NCBI GenBank assembly: GCA_028753945.1
Contig: JAPNXP010000011.1
Coordinates: 1,922,001 to 1,986,000 of the forward strand
Direction: 5' to 3'
DNA: 64,000 nt
Source of the DNA: Hexactinellida sp. DTS-2022
Taxonomy: Eukaryota; Porifera; Hexactinellida
How positions within the stretch are numbered: the first letter of the stretch is position 1; each line of letters opens with the position of its first letter. A model generated the notes under the pieces. It did no database searches. It was not told where the DNA came from and worked only from the letters and a program-made list of their open reading frames with translations. A program made the translations under genes and the position numbers. Below, piece after piece: positions 54,066 through 64,000 of the stretch.

Positions 54066-57000
54066 GTGTAGCTAGAGTTGCTAATGCATCAAAGCATTGA
54101 TTGGAGAGGGAAGCTCGGCTTGCACGCATGATAGCCCAGGAATCTTTCGGTAAAATTTCTCCCGAGCAAGATGAATCCGACGAACAGCGGGAACAGCATG
54201 TGGCTCAGATACTAACGGACACGTCCATGCAGGCAGCTGAGCTTCTACCAGATCAGCTCAACGCCCGCCAGCTCGCGCGCGAAACAGAGGTTTCGACAAG
54301 AGGAGGCTGTAGCACACGCTGGGCGCACCCATCAACGCTACCAGCGTCACCTTAGATGCGCACGTCAGGCTGATCTCGACAACTTCGTGGATAACTTTGT
54401 GCAAATTCGTCACTCCTGCGGCGAGTTTCAGAAACGATGTAGTGTAGAGCCTTTATGTGGATAGGAAAGCGGATCAGCAATTGCAGTATCTCTCTCCCAC
54501 AGTTCTGGGAAGCCTGCTGTTTGTCAGGCTCAATCCGCATTCCTCTGATTCCCGAGCCTCCGCAACTTCTGCATCAAACTGCTTACTGAGCAAACCCCGC
54601 GCGGCCGCAATTTCCGATTGCATATCCGGAAGTACAATTCCGCAATGGCGATGGCTACCATGGGGGCTACAGAGCAAGTGATTCCCGGAGCTGGGCTACA
54701 ATCATATCGAGTTCATGATACTGTTTCCCGGCTCTTCGGCCCGTTCCATCCAACGAGGGTAATGCTCTGCGGGAATACCAGAGCTATTTTTCGACCCGGA
54801 GCTCTCCACGCAGCACCAGATGCATACCATTCCTAGAAATGCCGCCTCTCTTCCGCCAGCTAAACGAGATGCTCCGACAGAGCAACCCTTATCTGCAATC
54901 TTTCCTGGCTGTACATGAGATGGTCGATCAGGGGCTCATCAATCCCCACGAGGTACATATGTCTATCCACGCGGGCAATCACCCGTCGAAAGCACATCGT
55001 GGTCTGTATAACTGACCAAATCCTAACTCTGAGCTGGCGATCATCATGCCCAGCCTGGGAGAAGAGCCGACTTCAAGGGGTTGACTGCAGCACCGAAATC
55101 CGAACCAAGAAAACCTTGGGCTGCGAGTACTGAACGAAACTCACCGTAGTTACGACCCTCTTCAGTGTGTTCTCCTCGCCAGCCATGGTACTGTTCGTCC
55201 TGGCCGGTACAGGCAAGCTGTGAGCGCGTTGGAATTCTACCGCTTCCGCATTCAGAAGCGAGACGAGTTCAATCCTCTCTTGTATGGCGGACGGCAGTTC
55301 CAGCAGTACCCACTGACATGTGGGCAGAGATTGAGTCCTCGCGTATCGAATGACACTCCAGCAAACAGGATAAGCTTCGTGTGGACCTGTATCGTAGCTT
55401 GGTGGATGCAGTATCTGCGGGTGATGGTGACAAGGCAGGAAGGCGTGTCATTCTCCCTTCTTCGTTCACTTGCGGACCTCGCCACATGATGGGCCTGTAT
55501 CAAGCCGCGATGGCAATTGTTCGTAGGTTCGGGAAGCCCCATCTGTTCGTCACCTTCACATGTAATCCGATGTGGCCGGAAATCCAGAAAGCGCTGGAGC
55601 CGGGACAAATGGCTGTGGATCGAGGCGACACCGTATCCAGGTTGTTCGAACTCAAGAAGGATGCTCTGATGGATGATATTCGTAACGGCGACTTCGGGCC
55701 TCTGGCAGCTCACTGTTACACAATTGAGTTCCAGAAGCGTGGCCTACATCACGCTCACATGCTGTTCATACTGGCTGACGAAGAAGACGCTCGGGTTGAG
55801 ATTATAGACAATTGATCGCGGCCGAGATCCCCGATTGAAATACGCAAAAGGAGCTCTACGGCACGGTTACCCGCTGCTTAATTCACGATCCATGCAAGCC
55901 GGATGATGCCTGCATGCGGGACGGGAAGTGCACCAAGAGGTTTCCAAAGGAGTTCTGCGCAGGAACAGTGCTCGGAAAGGATTGTTATCCTCATTATCGT
56001 CGACGTAGGTCAGGCATCGACGGGGGCTGCACCGCTACTCTTCGCGACCGATCAGATGGATGCTCAGTCGGCTGCCACGGTGGAAGTGAGTTACCAATGG
56101 GTGGTTCCGTATAACCCTTACCTGTCCTTACGGTATGACGCGAACATTAACGTCGAGTACTGCAGTAGCATCAATGCTGTGAAGTATCTCTACAAATACG
56201 TGTTCAAAGAGAGGGTACAGTTCGACATCAAGGGGGCTATTCAAGGAAGCGATCACCTGGCTGCTATAAATGAGCCGAACGAGTATCTAAACTCTCGGTA
56301 TATTGGCTCGATTGAGGCTGCCTGGCGACTCCTAGGCCTGAAAATGCATGACCGCTATCCCGCTGTTTTACGCTTCACCGTGCATCTCCCTGGAGGTCAG
56401 TTGGTATACTTCCAGGAAGGTGAAGCTTTGCAGAAGGCGCAAGCAGGGGAGCCTCACACTCAACTGATGGCATTCTTTGATGCAAACACCGATGCACACC
56501 CAGATCACGTCATTGCCCGAGTTACGCTTTACCAGGACTTCCCAGAGATGTTCACCTGGGATAAGAAATTGAAAAAGTGGAGTCTGAGGCGTGGGGACTG
56601 GGGGAACGATTGGTCGCATGTACAACGCATCCGAGCGAAGGAGAGCGCTTCTACCTAAGTATACTTCTCACGCACGTGCGTGGCGCCAAAAGTTTCATCG
56701 AGCTTCGGACTGTTGATGGTCATGCACCGTGTGAGACCTTCAAGGAAGCCTGTCGTCTGCGCGGGCTGCTTGAAGTGACAGCGAGTGGGACACGTGCCTT
56801 CAAGAGGCTGCTACTCACACCAGTGCGCATCTTATAAGACAGTTATTCATATCGATACTCCTATTCTGCGAGCCAACTGATGTACCTGCTATCCTAGAGG
56901 CTCATTCGGATGCGATGACAGAGGACTTCGTGCACCGATCCGGACGATACAACCTGATCTGCCTGTAGATCAAGTACTCCATGAAGCCAGGCAGTGTCTT

Positions 57001-57827
57001 CTACACGACCTACAGCGCCGACTGAACGCCAACAATAGCAGTTTGTCTGCATTTCACTTGCTTGATCCCGAAGCTTCGCGGCCGCCTCTCCCTCTGGATG
57101 GTGACGATGACGAATTCACAGAAGAAGTCCTGGAGCGCCTACGTGATGAGGTAACCGCCAGGGAAGTGTCCCTTACGCCCGACCAACGGCTTACATACAA
57201 ACTGAAGGGAAAGATCGAACGGAATGAAGGCGGTATTGTGTTTATCGACGCCCCGGTGGGACTGGCAAGACGTACCTGCTCAACTTATTGCTCATATACA
57301 CCATGCTCAATGGAAAGTTGACACTGGCCACTGCGAGCTCTGGGATTGCAGCCACTCTATTGAAAAGCGGCACTACAGCTCACAGCGCTTTCAAGCTTCC
57401 TATTCCCACAAATGGAATCTAAATGTGCGGCTTTAAGCGGATTGATGCAGTCGGGAGGCGAATTCTGGAGGCATCTATCTTGGTGTGGGATGAATCCTCC
57501 ATGCAGCACCGCTGGAATTTGGAAGCCTTAGATCGCTCTGTGCGAGATGGAATGAAGGAGTCGGGTCAACCCATGCCCCTGCAGCCATTCGGAGGGAAGC
57601 TGCTCATTCTCAGCGGCGACTTCCGTCAGCTTCTACCTGTGGTGAAGCGTGGAGTGCGAGCCCAGATCGTCAACGCTTGCATTACCAAGTCTGAGCGACT
57701 GTGGTCGCAGACGCAGATTATTCGCTTGACGACTAACATGAGGTGCGAGCGCCATCTGTGCCGCGGCGATCCGGAATCTGCTTCCCAGATCCAAGAGTAT
57801 GCTGACTGGCTGCTTCTCCTCGGTGAG

Positions 57828-58252
57828 CAGTGTTCGGAAAAAAACGCCCTTTTCTAGAAAAGACCGGGGCAGGTGGAAAAAACCCGGTTTTTTCCGGAAA
57901 AAAACGCCCTTTTCTGGACTTTTCTGCCTTTTTCTATTGACTGGCCTACGCGTAATGAATATACGTATTTCGGTGTATTTAGTGGTTAATCCACTAACCT
58001 TTGTATAACATTAGGGATCCACTCTCAAAAGTCCTAAATTAAACAATCGTTGGCACTAGAAGTGTAGAATCTCTTTATAATATCTGTCTCTTGCATATAG
58101 AAGCTGACCATAAATGGGCCTATAGTGTTGCCATATATGGTCATAAGTGGTTTTTTCCAAATTTACTGCCCTTTTCCGGGGTGGAAAAAACCGGTTTTTT
58201 CCGGTTTTTTCCAGGGGGTTTTTTCCGGGGTGGTCTTTTCTGGCAAACACTG
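57828..58252. mobile_element. 425-bp hAT-type MITE in the Helitron helicase
   Basis: The ends are CAGTGTTCGGAAAAAA and, read inward from the right, CAGTGTTTGCCAGAAA. The exact 8-bp duplication TCGGTGAG lies at 57820-57827 and 58253-58260. The interior repeats TTTTCCGG and AACCGG palindromic units. It splits the helicase domain between 'EYADWLLLLG' and 'EGRIPVAAG'. Confidence 0.92.
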
Positions 58253-59223
58253 TCGGTGAGGGACGGATCCCTGTAGCTGCGGGCTTTGGCCCAAATTCCA
58301 ACATTGTGGCTTTCCCGCGCGAGCTCATCCTGCAGGCCGAGATTAACGGACAGAGCGAGGCCGACATGTTGATCGACAACGTGTACGCGGGGATCGAGGA
58401 AACGGCCAACCACACTAATTAGCCCTAAATGGTATGCTGAGCGTGGTATTCTCGGAGGTACCAGAAAGAATAAGATGACATGAACCTCAAGGTACTGAGT
58501 GCGCTGCCCGGCGAGGAGGTGATCCTGCTAAGCGCAGACTCTGTGGCTGAATCAGAGCAGCAGATGGCGATCCCCACAGAGTTTCTCAACACCCTCACTC
58601 CATCCGGGATCCCACCTCACGAGCTGCGGCTGAAGGTGAACGCTCCTATCATGATCCTGCGGAACATGAATCCTAAAAACGGTCATTGTAATAGTACACG
58701 CTACATCATCACTGCCATCCATGGCACTCGGCTGATCGAAGCGAGAATAATCAGCGGTGACCATGCAACAAACCGCATCCTCATTCTTCGCATTCCAATG
58801 CAGCCCTCTGAAAATGACTTTCCATTCACTCTGAAAAGGCGCCAGTCCCCTTTTGCATGACGGTCAATAAAAGTCAGGGGCAGAGTTTCAAGCGCGCGGG
58901 CGTATATTTGCCAAAGGACAGTTGTATGTAGCCGCATCACGCGTTGGTGACCCGAGGGCCATCCGATTTGTAATTAACCAGGTTACATACAAACCGCTGA
59001 TGGCAAAGACAGGGAGTAAGCGTGCCATACAGCTGGATCAGAAATATACCACGAATATTGTATATTGTGAAGTATTTATTAATATATCTAACCTGTAATC
59101 AATAGCATTATAAACAACAATCATTTGCTTTACATTCTAAAATAGGCTAGAATAGTAGAATTGGGAGTCGCCCCATCCGTTTTTCCGGCTTATTCTAATG
59201 CACACAGTTAATGGTGGCTAATT

Positions 59224-59251
59224 CGTCGCATGGCGACGGGTCACTGGCTAG
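59224..59251 (+). terminator. Helitron 3' end: hairpin followed by CTAG
   Basis: CGTCGC (59224-59229) and GCGACG (59233-59238) form a 6-bp stem with a 3-nt loop. Nine bases further lies CTAG (59248-59251), followed by T, the expected target base. In Helitrons this hairpin marks the end of the transferred strand. It lies 126 bp after the RepHel stop. Confidence 0.75.
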
Positions 59252-60285
59252 TTCGATTTGAAATGGATTATAATGGCACTGAACAATTAACCGTTGCTGA
59301 AGAAAATATCCGGGGGCTTAACCCTGATCAAACTGACGTATTTGAATGCATAATGGAGGCTACCAATGATCCAATGATTGCCCAGAGATCATTTTTTATT
59401 GATGGGCCCGGAGGTACTAGTAAACCTTTCTTTACAACACGATATTAGCTAAAGTCCGATAAAAGGGTCAAATCGCACTAGCGATGGCTTCTTCTGGGAT
59501 AGCAGCTCTCCTGCTGCAAGGGGGGAGGACTGTTCATTCTAGACTAAAGATTCCAATTCCTGTGAATGAGTTATCCGTGTGTAACATTTCTAAACAGAGT
59601 GCCTTAGCTAAACTAATACAATCTGCCAAGTTAGTAGTATGGGATGAAGCTCCAATGATACATAGGCATGCTGCTGAGTGTATAGATCGGAGTTTGAGAT
59701 ACCTTTGTTCATGTGACCGCCATTTTGATGGAAAGTTTATTGTGTTTGGAGGTGACTTTCGTCAAATTCTACCAGTAATTAGGCACGGAACTAGATCAGA
59801 AGTTGTATATGCCTGTAAATATAGGTCACCACTTTGGCGTTGTGTTAAAGTGATGAAGTTAACGATCAACATGCGTCTTCAGCGATTATCTTCTCAGGAC
59901 TCTGTTGAAGTGAGCTAATTCTCAGACATTTTGCTAAGAGTAGGTGATGGTACTGAACCTCAAAACGAAGATAATATGGTTCATATAAATGAGAAATTTA
60001 TAGTACGTTGTGAAACTTTCGCAGACTTGGCCACAACTATCTACTCTGATATTAAGGAAAATTATCAAAATCTTGATTTTATCACTTCCCGCATAATTAT
60101 GTGTCCTAAGAACGACACAACAGATCAAATTAATGAGTTTGTGATGAGTAAAATATCCGGCTAAAGTATTAATCAGTGCGGATTCTGTAGATTCAAATCA
60201 GACTGCCATGTATCCAACTGAATTTTTTAAATTCCATTACGCTTGCTAGCTTACCTCCGCATCGCCTCTATCTTAATTAATTTAG
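59252..60285 (+). pseudogene. Second PIF1-like helicase fragment, truncated at the Helitron end
   Basis: Coding similarity starts exactly at the Helitron 3' end: 'RFEMDYNGTEQLTVAEENI', 'LNPDQTDVFECIMEA', a degenerate Walker A 'FFIDGPGGTSKPF' (Lys-Thr replaced), 'LVVWDEAPM' (Walker B) and 'IVFGGDFRQILPVIRHGTRS'. 'FIVRCETFADLATTIYSDI' and 'SADSVDSNQTAMYPTEF' follow, ending with 'ASLPPHRLYLN' near 60285. Only the helicase half is present and the last motifs are absent. It is more AT-rich and a different lineage from the adjacent Helitron helicase. The 5' part is not found left of the Helitron, so the junction may not be a simple insertion. Confidence 0.8.
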
Positions 60286-61186
60286 CCAAAATATCCTCAA
60301 AGTTATTTTCATTCGTAATTTTAACACCTATAATCCTTCAACATTTTGATAAAAATTAGGGAACCTTTTCATCTATTCTATATTCTTTGTTATTAGCAAT
60401 AAATGTTTCGAATTATATGTTCGAATTATAGTGTGGACTGGAGCAAATGCGTCTTGTGCCAAATAGATACTTCAGAAAAACTTACATGTCCACTTGATTC
60501 GAAACAAAAAGATGCATATTCTCGGTATGAAACACTATGTAACAATATCCGACAGTTTTATCACCTCAAATGCAGTCAGTATCTTGAAATTAGTAAATTA
60601 CTTATAAAAAATGAAGACCTGACACAATTATTCATAGAAAACCAGGCTAAGTGGTATAAATCATGCAGAAATTTGTTTAACAATCAGCAGCTGGAGAGAG
60701 AGCTAAAAACGAAATGCTCACTATGTAGTGAGAGAAATGAGTGATGATAGTGCTGAAAATATTGACACTGAACGGGCTAAGAAGTTACCTAGAAGTATTA
60801 AAAGTATTAGGACAAGTTCTAGCTGCTTCTTCTGTGATCGAAGTACAGGGGTGCTCCACCAAGCATCTACTTTAAATTTAGAAGAGACCCGCAAATCTCA
60901 TCAATGATACCTTGTTATTAGCAAAGCTCAGTGCAGTGACATGATAGCTCTTGACGCTATGTATCACACGCCCTGTTTGACAAGATTATATGCTAGAGTA
61001 TCTAGAGTCCAGTCTAGTCAATATCCTGCTCCAGAGCCTGTCGCAATGTGTGAAAGAATCGCACTTGCAGAACTTATTTCGTTCATCAAGGATACCAGTA
61101 ATGACTCGGATACCAATCCTTTAAGGTTTACACTGTATGAGCTTACTAAGTTATATTTTTCAAGGTTAGATCAAATGGGTATAGAT

Positions 61187-61808
61187 CAGTGGTTCCCAAC
61201 CTGGGGTACATGAACCCCTTGGGGGCGCACGGGACACGTCTCGGGGTGCACGGGACAAGGAGTGGAGTGAATATTGAGCGTTTATAAATAAAGTTTATAA
61301 AATATAGTTAAAATATATAAGTTAAATTCTGATTACTCGGCTATATTGATTTATTAATATTGTGTTCTGTAAGTTACCCGACACTTTTTCGAAGGGGTTT
61401 GGTCCGTACTAGTCCATTTACAACAACCTACCTTTGGGAATTCGCCCCCCCCCCCCAATATCGGTGCACCTCATAATTTTATCCTCCCTAAAATCAGCAA
61501 AATATCTTTGTCAGAAATTGTTAAAATACTCAATGATATTCGAAATCCTCTTCACCCCATAAAATTTTTCTCGGTTCGCTGCGCTCGCTCGTCTATAAAT
61601 CCATGTATACTTAGATTAACCTTGTGATATTATTACATACTGACGCTTTTCATCCTAATGAGACCATATGATGTTCCCCCCATCCTGTTTCGATAATCGA
61701 TGCCCTTCTCAATAGACTCCTTCAAACTTAGGTATGTCCTGGAGGTGCACCACCAAATTTTCGGGTATCAGGGGGTTCACGAGTTTAAAAAAAGGTTGGG
61801 AACCACTG
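61187..61808. mobile_element. 622-bp hAT-type element in family-3 gene
   Basis: The ends are CAGTGGTTCCCAACCTGGGG and, read inward from the right, CAGTGGTTCCCAACCTTTTT. The exact 8-bp duplication GTATAGAT lies at 61179-61186 and 61809-61816. It shares its termini with the 134-bp MITE at 41722 but is longer and has better-matched ends. A poly-C run occurs near 61446. Confidence 0.94.
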
Positions 61809-63063
61809 GTATAGATGTTGGAAACAAAGTACACAGCACTCGCCTAAAATCCCGCTTAGTAGAGCAATACACAACTTGAAAAACTACAAATATGGTTGGG
61901 AAGTTGTACTAGTTTACACTGAACCCATTGCTTCTTTCCCACGTAAACAGTCTGCTAATTATGATAGTGACGCCATGACAATTTTTAAAACTGCTAATAT
62001 AATTCGTCAAGATTTATTCAGCATGGAGAAAAGTCAATTTGGAGGGAAATTTTCCAAGAGAACTCTGTAAAACAATCTTTGAGAACTTTAGTTTGAATGA
62101 TTTTACATGGTACATGCATAAAGACCCAATTAATCCACAAAGTCGACAATCAAGCGATTCTCAGCATATCACAGCTCATCAAATATAATTCGTGTATACG
62201 ACGGCGCACAGATTCGCAAAAAAACAGTATTTCTTTCAAACCAACGCGAGTCACCACTTCCGATCTATATAGGCCTTCTCTTAGACAGAGAAACCAGGAG
62301 AGATGTCTTGTTGACAAACTCAATAATTTGGGTCTGTCGATATCTTACAATAGAGTTCTGGAATTTATACGGACTTAGGAAATAGGATTTTTGAAAGGTT
62401 TGAAGCAGAAAACGCTGTATGCCCTATTAATCTCAAGAATCGGCTGTTTACAACGAGTGCGGTCGACAATACTGATCACAATCCTAGTTCTACAACTGCG
62501 ATAGTGTCCTTGCATGGCACCGGAATCTCACTTTTTCAGCATCCAACTGATGATAACATGGGACAGGGGAGAGCACCTATACCACAGGCTCTGAGCCGGT
62601 CTGACAAATGTATAATCCCCTTACCCAGTGAATACACTGACGTACTCCCGGTACACACTTGGAAAAATCAACCTTCTTTTCCTCCAACTACAGCAACTGC
62701 AAGTGACTTCCAAAACCTTTCTGTAGACCAATCAGTTCAATACCAGTGGTTAAATCATGTGAAGGAAATACTGGAACGTGACGTTCGACAAGAATTAATG
62801 GATATGTGTTTGTCATGGGCAGCATTCCATGTAAGTCGAATTGCAGACACCCGGAAGATCCCATCGGAAATCACGAGGCTGCCTCCACTCTTCCAAGTAG
62901 AAGCTAAGTCCGTTGCAATGATTTTACATACATTCAATGAATACAATAAACCTTCTGTTCAATTTATTAATCCAGGTCAAATTCCTGTAGTTGCTTGCAA
63001 CCAACCGCTGTATGCAACGCTAAAAAGATACAATGGCAATGGCCTGAGACTCATGGTGTAGAG

Positions 63064-63742
63064 CAGGGTTCTAAAAAATGAGTGTAAAAATTAAGGCGCC
63101 TTAATTTTGGTCATTCATATCTACTCGCCATATTTTTTTTTCGTCCGAGCTCCAATTGATTTACTAGCCTTATTTTTTTTTCAGAATTACCCCTCTAGGT
63201 TTACTCGCCTTAGTTTTTTTCGATCCTACCCCAATTGGTTTACTCGCCTTACTTTTTTTTCAGTCATAGCCCAATTGCTTTACTCATCATGTAACAACCT
63301 TTAATCCATTTAAGTATGAATAGATGTTGATTAGCCACAATTTTTCAAATATTACTTTGCACAATTACTGTTTACTATATGTAAAACACCAATATTAGCT
63401 TTTTCCTTATTAGAGATTTTTAATAAAATATTCACCTTTGGCACTAATTGGGTTAATTTATTAAGACTTTCAAAAAGCACTTGTTTCGAATATCTATTGT
63501 TCACTAAATATTTACACGCCTTAATTTACTTTCCTTAAGTTTTACACGCCTTAATTTTTTCGAATCTAATAAATTTATTTACTAGCCTTAATTTTTTTTC
63601 TGGCACCCAATGAATAATTTTACTCGCCTTAATTTTTATATTTCGCTTTTTTCATTTATCATACTCGCCATACTATTTTTTCTTAAAAAAAAAAAAAACA
63701 AGGCTTATGGCGAGTAAAAAAATTAAGGCGTGTAAAACCCTG
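63064..63742. mobile_element. 679-bp hAT-type element with internal TTTACTCGCCTTA repeats
   Basis: The ends are CAGGGTTCTAAAAA and, read inward from the right, CAGGGTTTTACACG. The exact 8-bp duplication GTGTAGAG lies at 63056-63063 and 63743-63750. The interior carries about ten diverged units of TTTACTCGCCTTA followed by a T-run, spaced roughly 35-60 bp. Confidence 0.9.
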
Positions 63743-64000
63743 GTGTAGAGAAGTATATGATAATGCTTGGAGGACTGCACACAGAAATGGCAGCACTGTG
63801 AACACTGGGAAATTGGCTAGAAGGAAGTGGTTGGAAAAGTGCAATTACCCAAGCAAACATTGCATCAGCAGGCACCGCTAACTCTTTCCTTAAAGCATCA
63901 CATGTGTCACGCACGAGACATGCTCATCAAGTGACAGCATGCAGCCTCCACATCCTGATGTCTAAGACATATGACGAGTATGTGCAAGGAATCTCAGAAA

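Larger units (their letters stand above)
53627..59098 (+). pseudogene. Helitron Rep-helicase (RepHel) gene with several frameshifts
   Basis: Helitron RepHel nicks and joins DNA with an HUH Rep domain and unwinds it with a PIF1-like helicase. From ATG 53627 the N-terminal region includes a 69-bp coding repeat. The Rep domain lies at 55.38-56.66 kb with 'FGKPHLFVTFTCNPMWPEI', the HUH motif in 'KRGLHHAHMLFIL', and the two-Tyr motif region in 'AVKYLYKYVFKE'. 'FYLSILLTHVRGAKSF' links to the helicase: Walker A 'GGTGKTYLLNLLL' (57.26 kb), 'ILVWDESSM' (Walker B), 'LLILSGDFRQLLPVV', 'LRNMNPKNGHCNSTRY', 'TVNKSQGQSF' and 'LYVAASRVGDPRAIRF'. It ends 'NIVYCEVFINISNL' before TAA at 59096-59098. Frameshifts occur around the Walker A and before the last motifs, several stops break the N-terminal part, and a MITE interrupts at 57828. 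Motif preservation indicates recent loss. Confidence 0.85.
53190..59251 (+). mobile_element. Near-complete autonomous Helitron
   Basis: A roughly 6-kb element with promoter-like repeats (53361-53562), a Rep-helicase gene (53627-59098) and a 3' hairpin plus CTAG end (59224-59251) followed by T. The left boundary is uncertain: no TC start preceded by A could be chosen with confidence between the microsatellite and 53360. It is visibly richer in G and C than its neighbours. A hAT MITE at 57828-58252 is younger than the Helitron. Confidence 0.75.
60403..64000 (+). pseudogene. Large uncharacterised repetitive gene (family 3), continuing past the window
   Basis: The N-terminal frame (60403-60744) has C-x2-C pairs ('KCVLCQIDTSEKLTCP', 'KTKCSLCSERNE') and 'NQAKWYKSCRNLFN'. 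Next come 'SSCFFCDRSTGVLHQASTLN' and 'DMIALDAMYHTPCLTRLYAR'. A hAT element (61187-61808) sits between 'SRLDQMGID' and 'VGNKVHSTRLKSRLVEQ', which join in frame when it is removed. Further blocks are 'KLNNLGLSISYNRVLEF' (62.33 kb), 'HGTGISLFQHPTDDNMG' and 'QFINPGQIPVVACNQPLY' (62.98 kb). Past a second hAT element come 'MIMLGGLHTEMAAL', 'GNWLEGSGW' and 'ASHVSRTRHAHQVTACSLHI'. From memory this is an abundant, unnamed protein family of aquatic invertebrates and fish; tandem Cys pairs suggest zinc fingers, while enzymatic function is unproven. At least four frame breaks are present. Confidence 0.65.

Noticed and set aside
55252-55713. 153-residue minus-strand ORF in the Helitron
   Set aside because: The plus strand carries the Rep domain with the HUH motif over the same interval; the minus frame is a GC-driven shadow.

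Overview
The window reads as a repeat-dense, AT-rich stretch of an invertebrate animal genome, probably from an early-branching lineage such as a cnidarian or sponge; the species cannot be fixed from this sequence. The eukaryotic assignment rests on GT...AG introns inside coding blocks, eukaryote-only transposon families (P/THAP, Helitron, PIF/Harbinger, hAT, Tc1/mariner, a Ginger-like integrase, a RAG1/Transib-like transposase) and one exon resembling mitochondrial ribosomal protein mL45. I see no rRNA, no convincing intact tRNA, no CRISPR array and no bacterial-type operon. Almost every long reading frame belongs to a mobile element, and most are broken. Family names come from motif recognition, not from searches.

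Layout. 1-7 kb: hAT and mariner miniature elements (MITEs) and a minus-strand P-element relic (3.9-6.7 kb). 7.2-11.1 kb: a decayed large protein of an uncharacterised repetitive family, hit by a hAT and a mariner MITE. 11.3-13 kb: a second P relic. 14.7-15.1 kb: the mL45-like exon, the only host-gene candidate. 15.5-23 kb: a mariner MITE, a GC-rich two-exon-like island, a tRNA-half-like hairpin, an unknown ORF with one stop, and a MULE transposase relic. 23.8-28.3 kb: a multi-exon Ginger-like integrase/OTU gene whose two halves lie on opposite strands facing each other, as an internal inversion would leave them. 29.6-34 kb: nested hAT elements and a minus-strand Helitron-type helicase terminus plus OTU domain, cut by two TTTGA-rich MITEs.

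34.5-40.0 kb is a three-level nest: a hAT-type element holds a nearly complete P element, which holds a mariner MITE. 40.5-43 kb carries a RAG1/Transib-like transposase relic cut by two hAT elements; an N-terminal relative lies at 46.8-47.4 kb. 43.7-44.3 kb has miniature Helitron ends. 48.6-53.1 kb is another uncharacterised repetitive gene with an OTU-like end, split by a near-complete PIF/Harbinger element (50.3-52.9 kb). 53.2-59.25 kb is a GC-richer Helitron with a recognisable promoter, Rep and helicase domains and a hairpin-CTAG 3' end. 59.25-60.3 kb is a second helicase fragment, and 60.4-64 kb a further uncharacterised family cut by two hAT elements.

The unifying feature is the hAT insertions: thirteen have perfect 8-bp target duplications and one a 7/8 match. 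Many lie inside other transposon genes, so deleting the insert plus one duplication copy rejoins neighbouring sequence and gives a relative chronology of element invasions.
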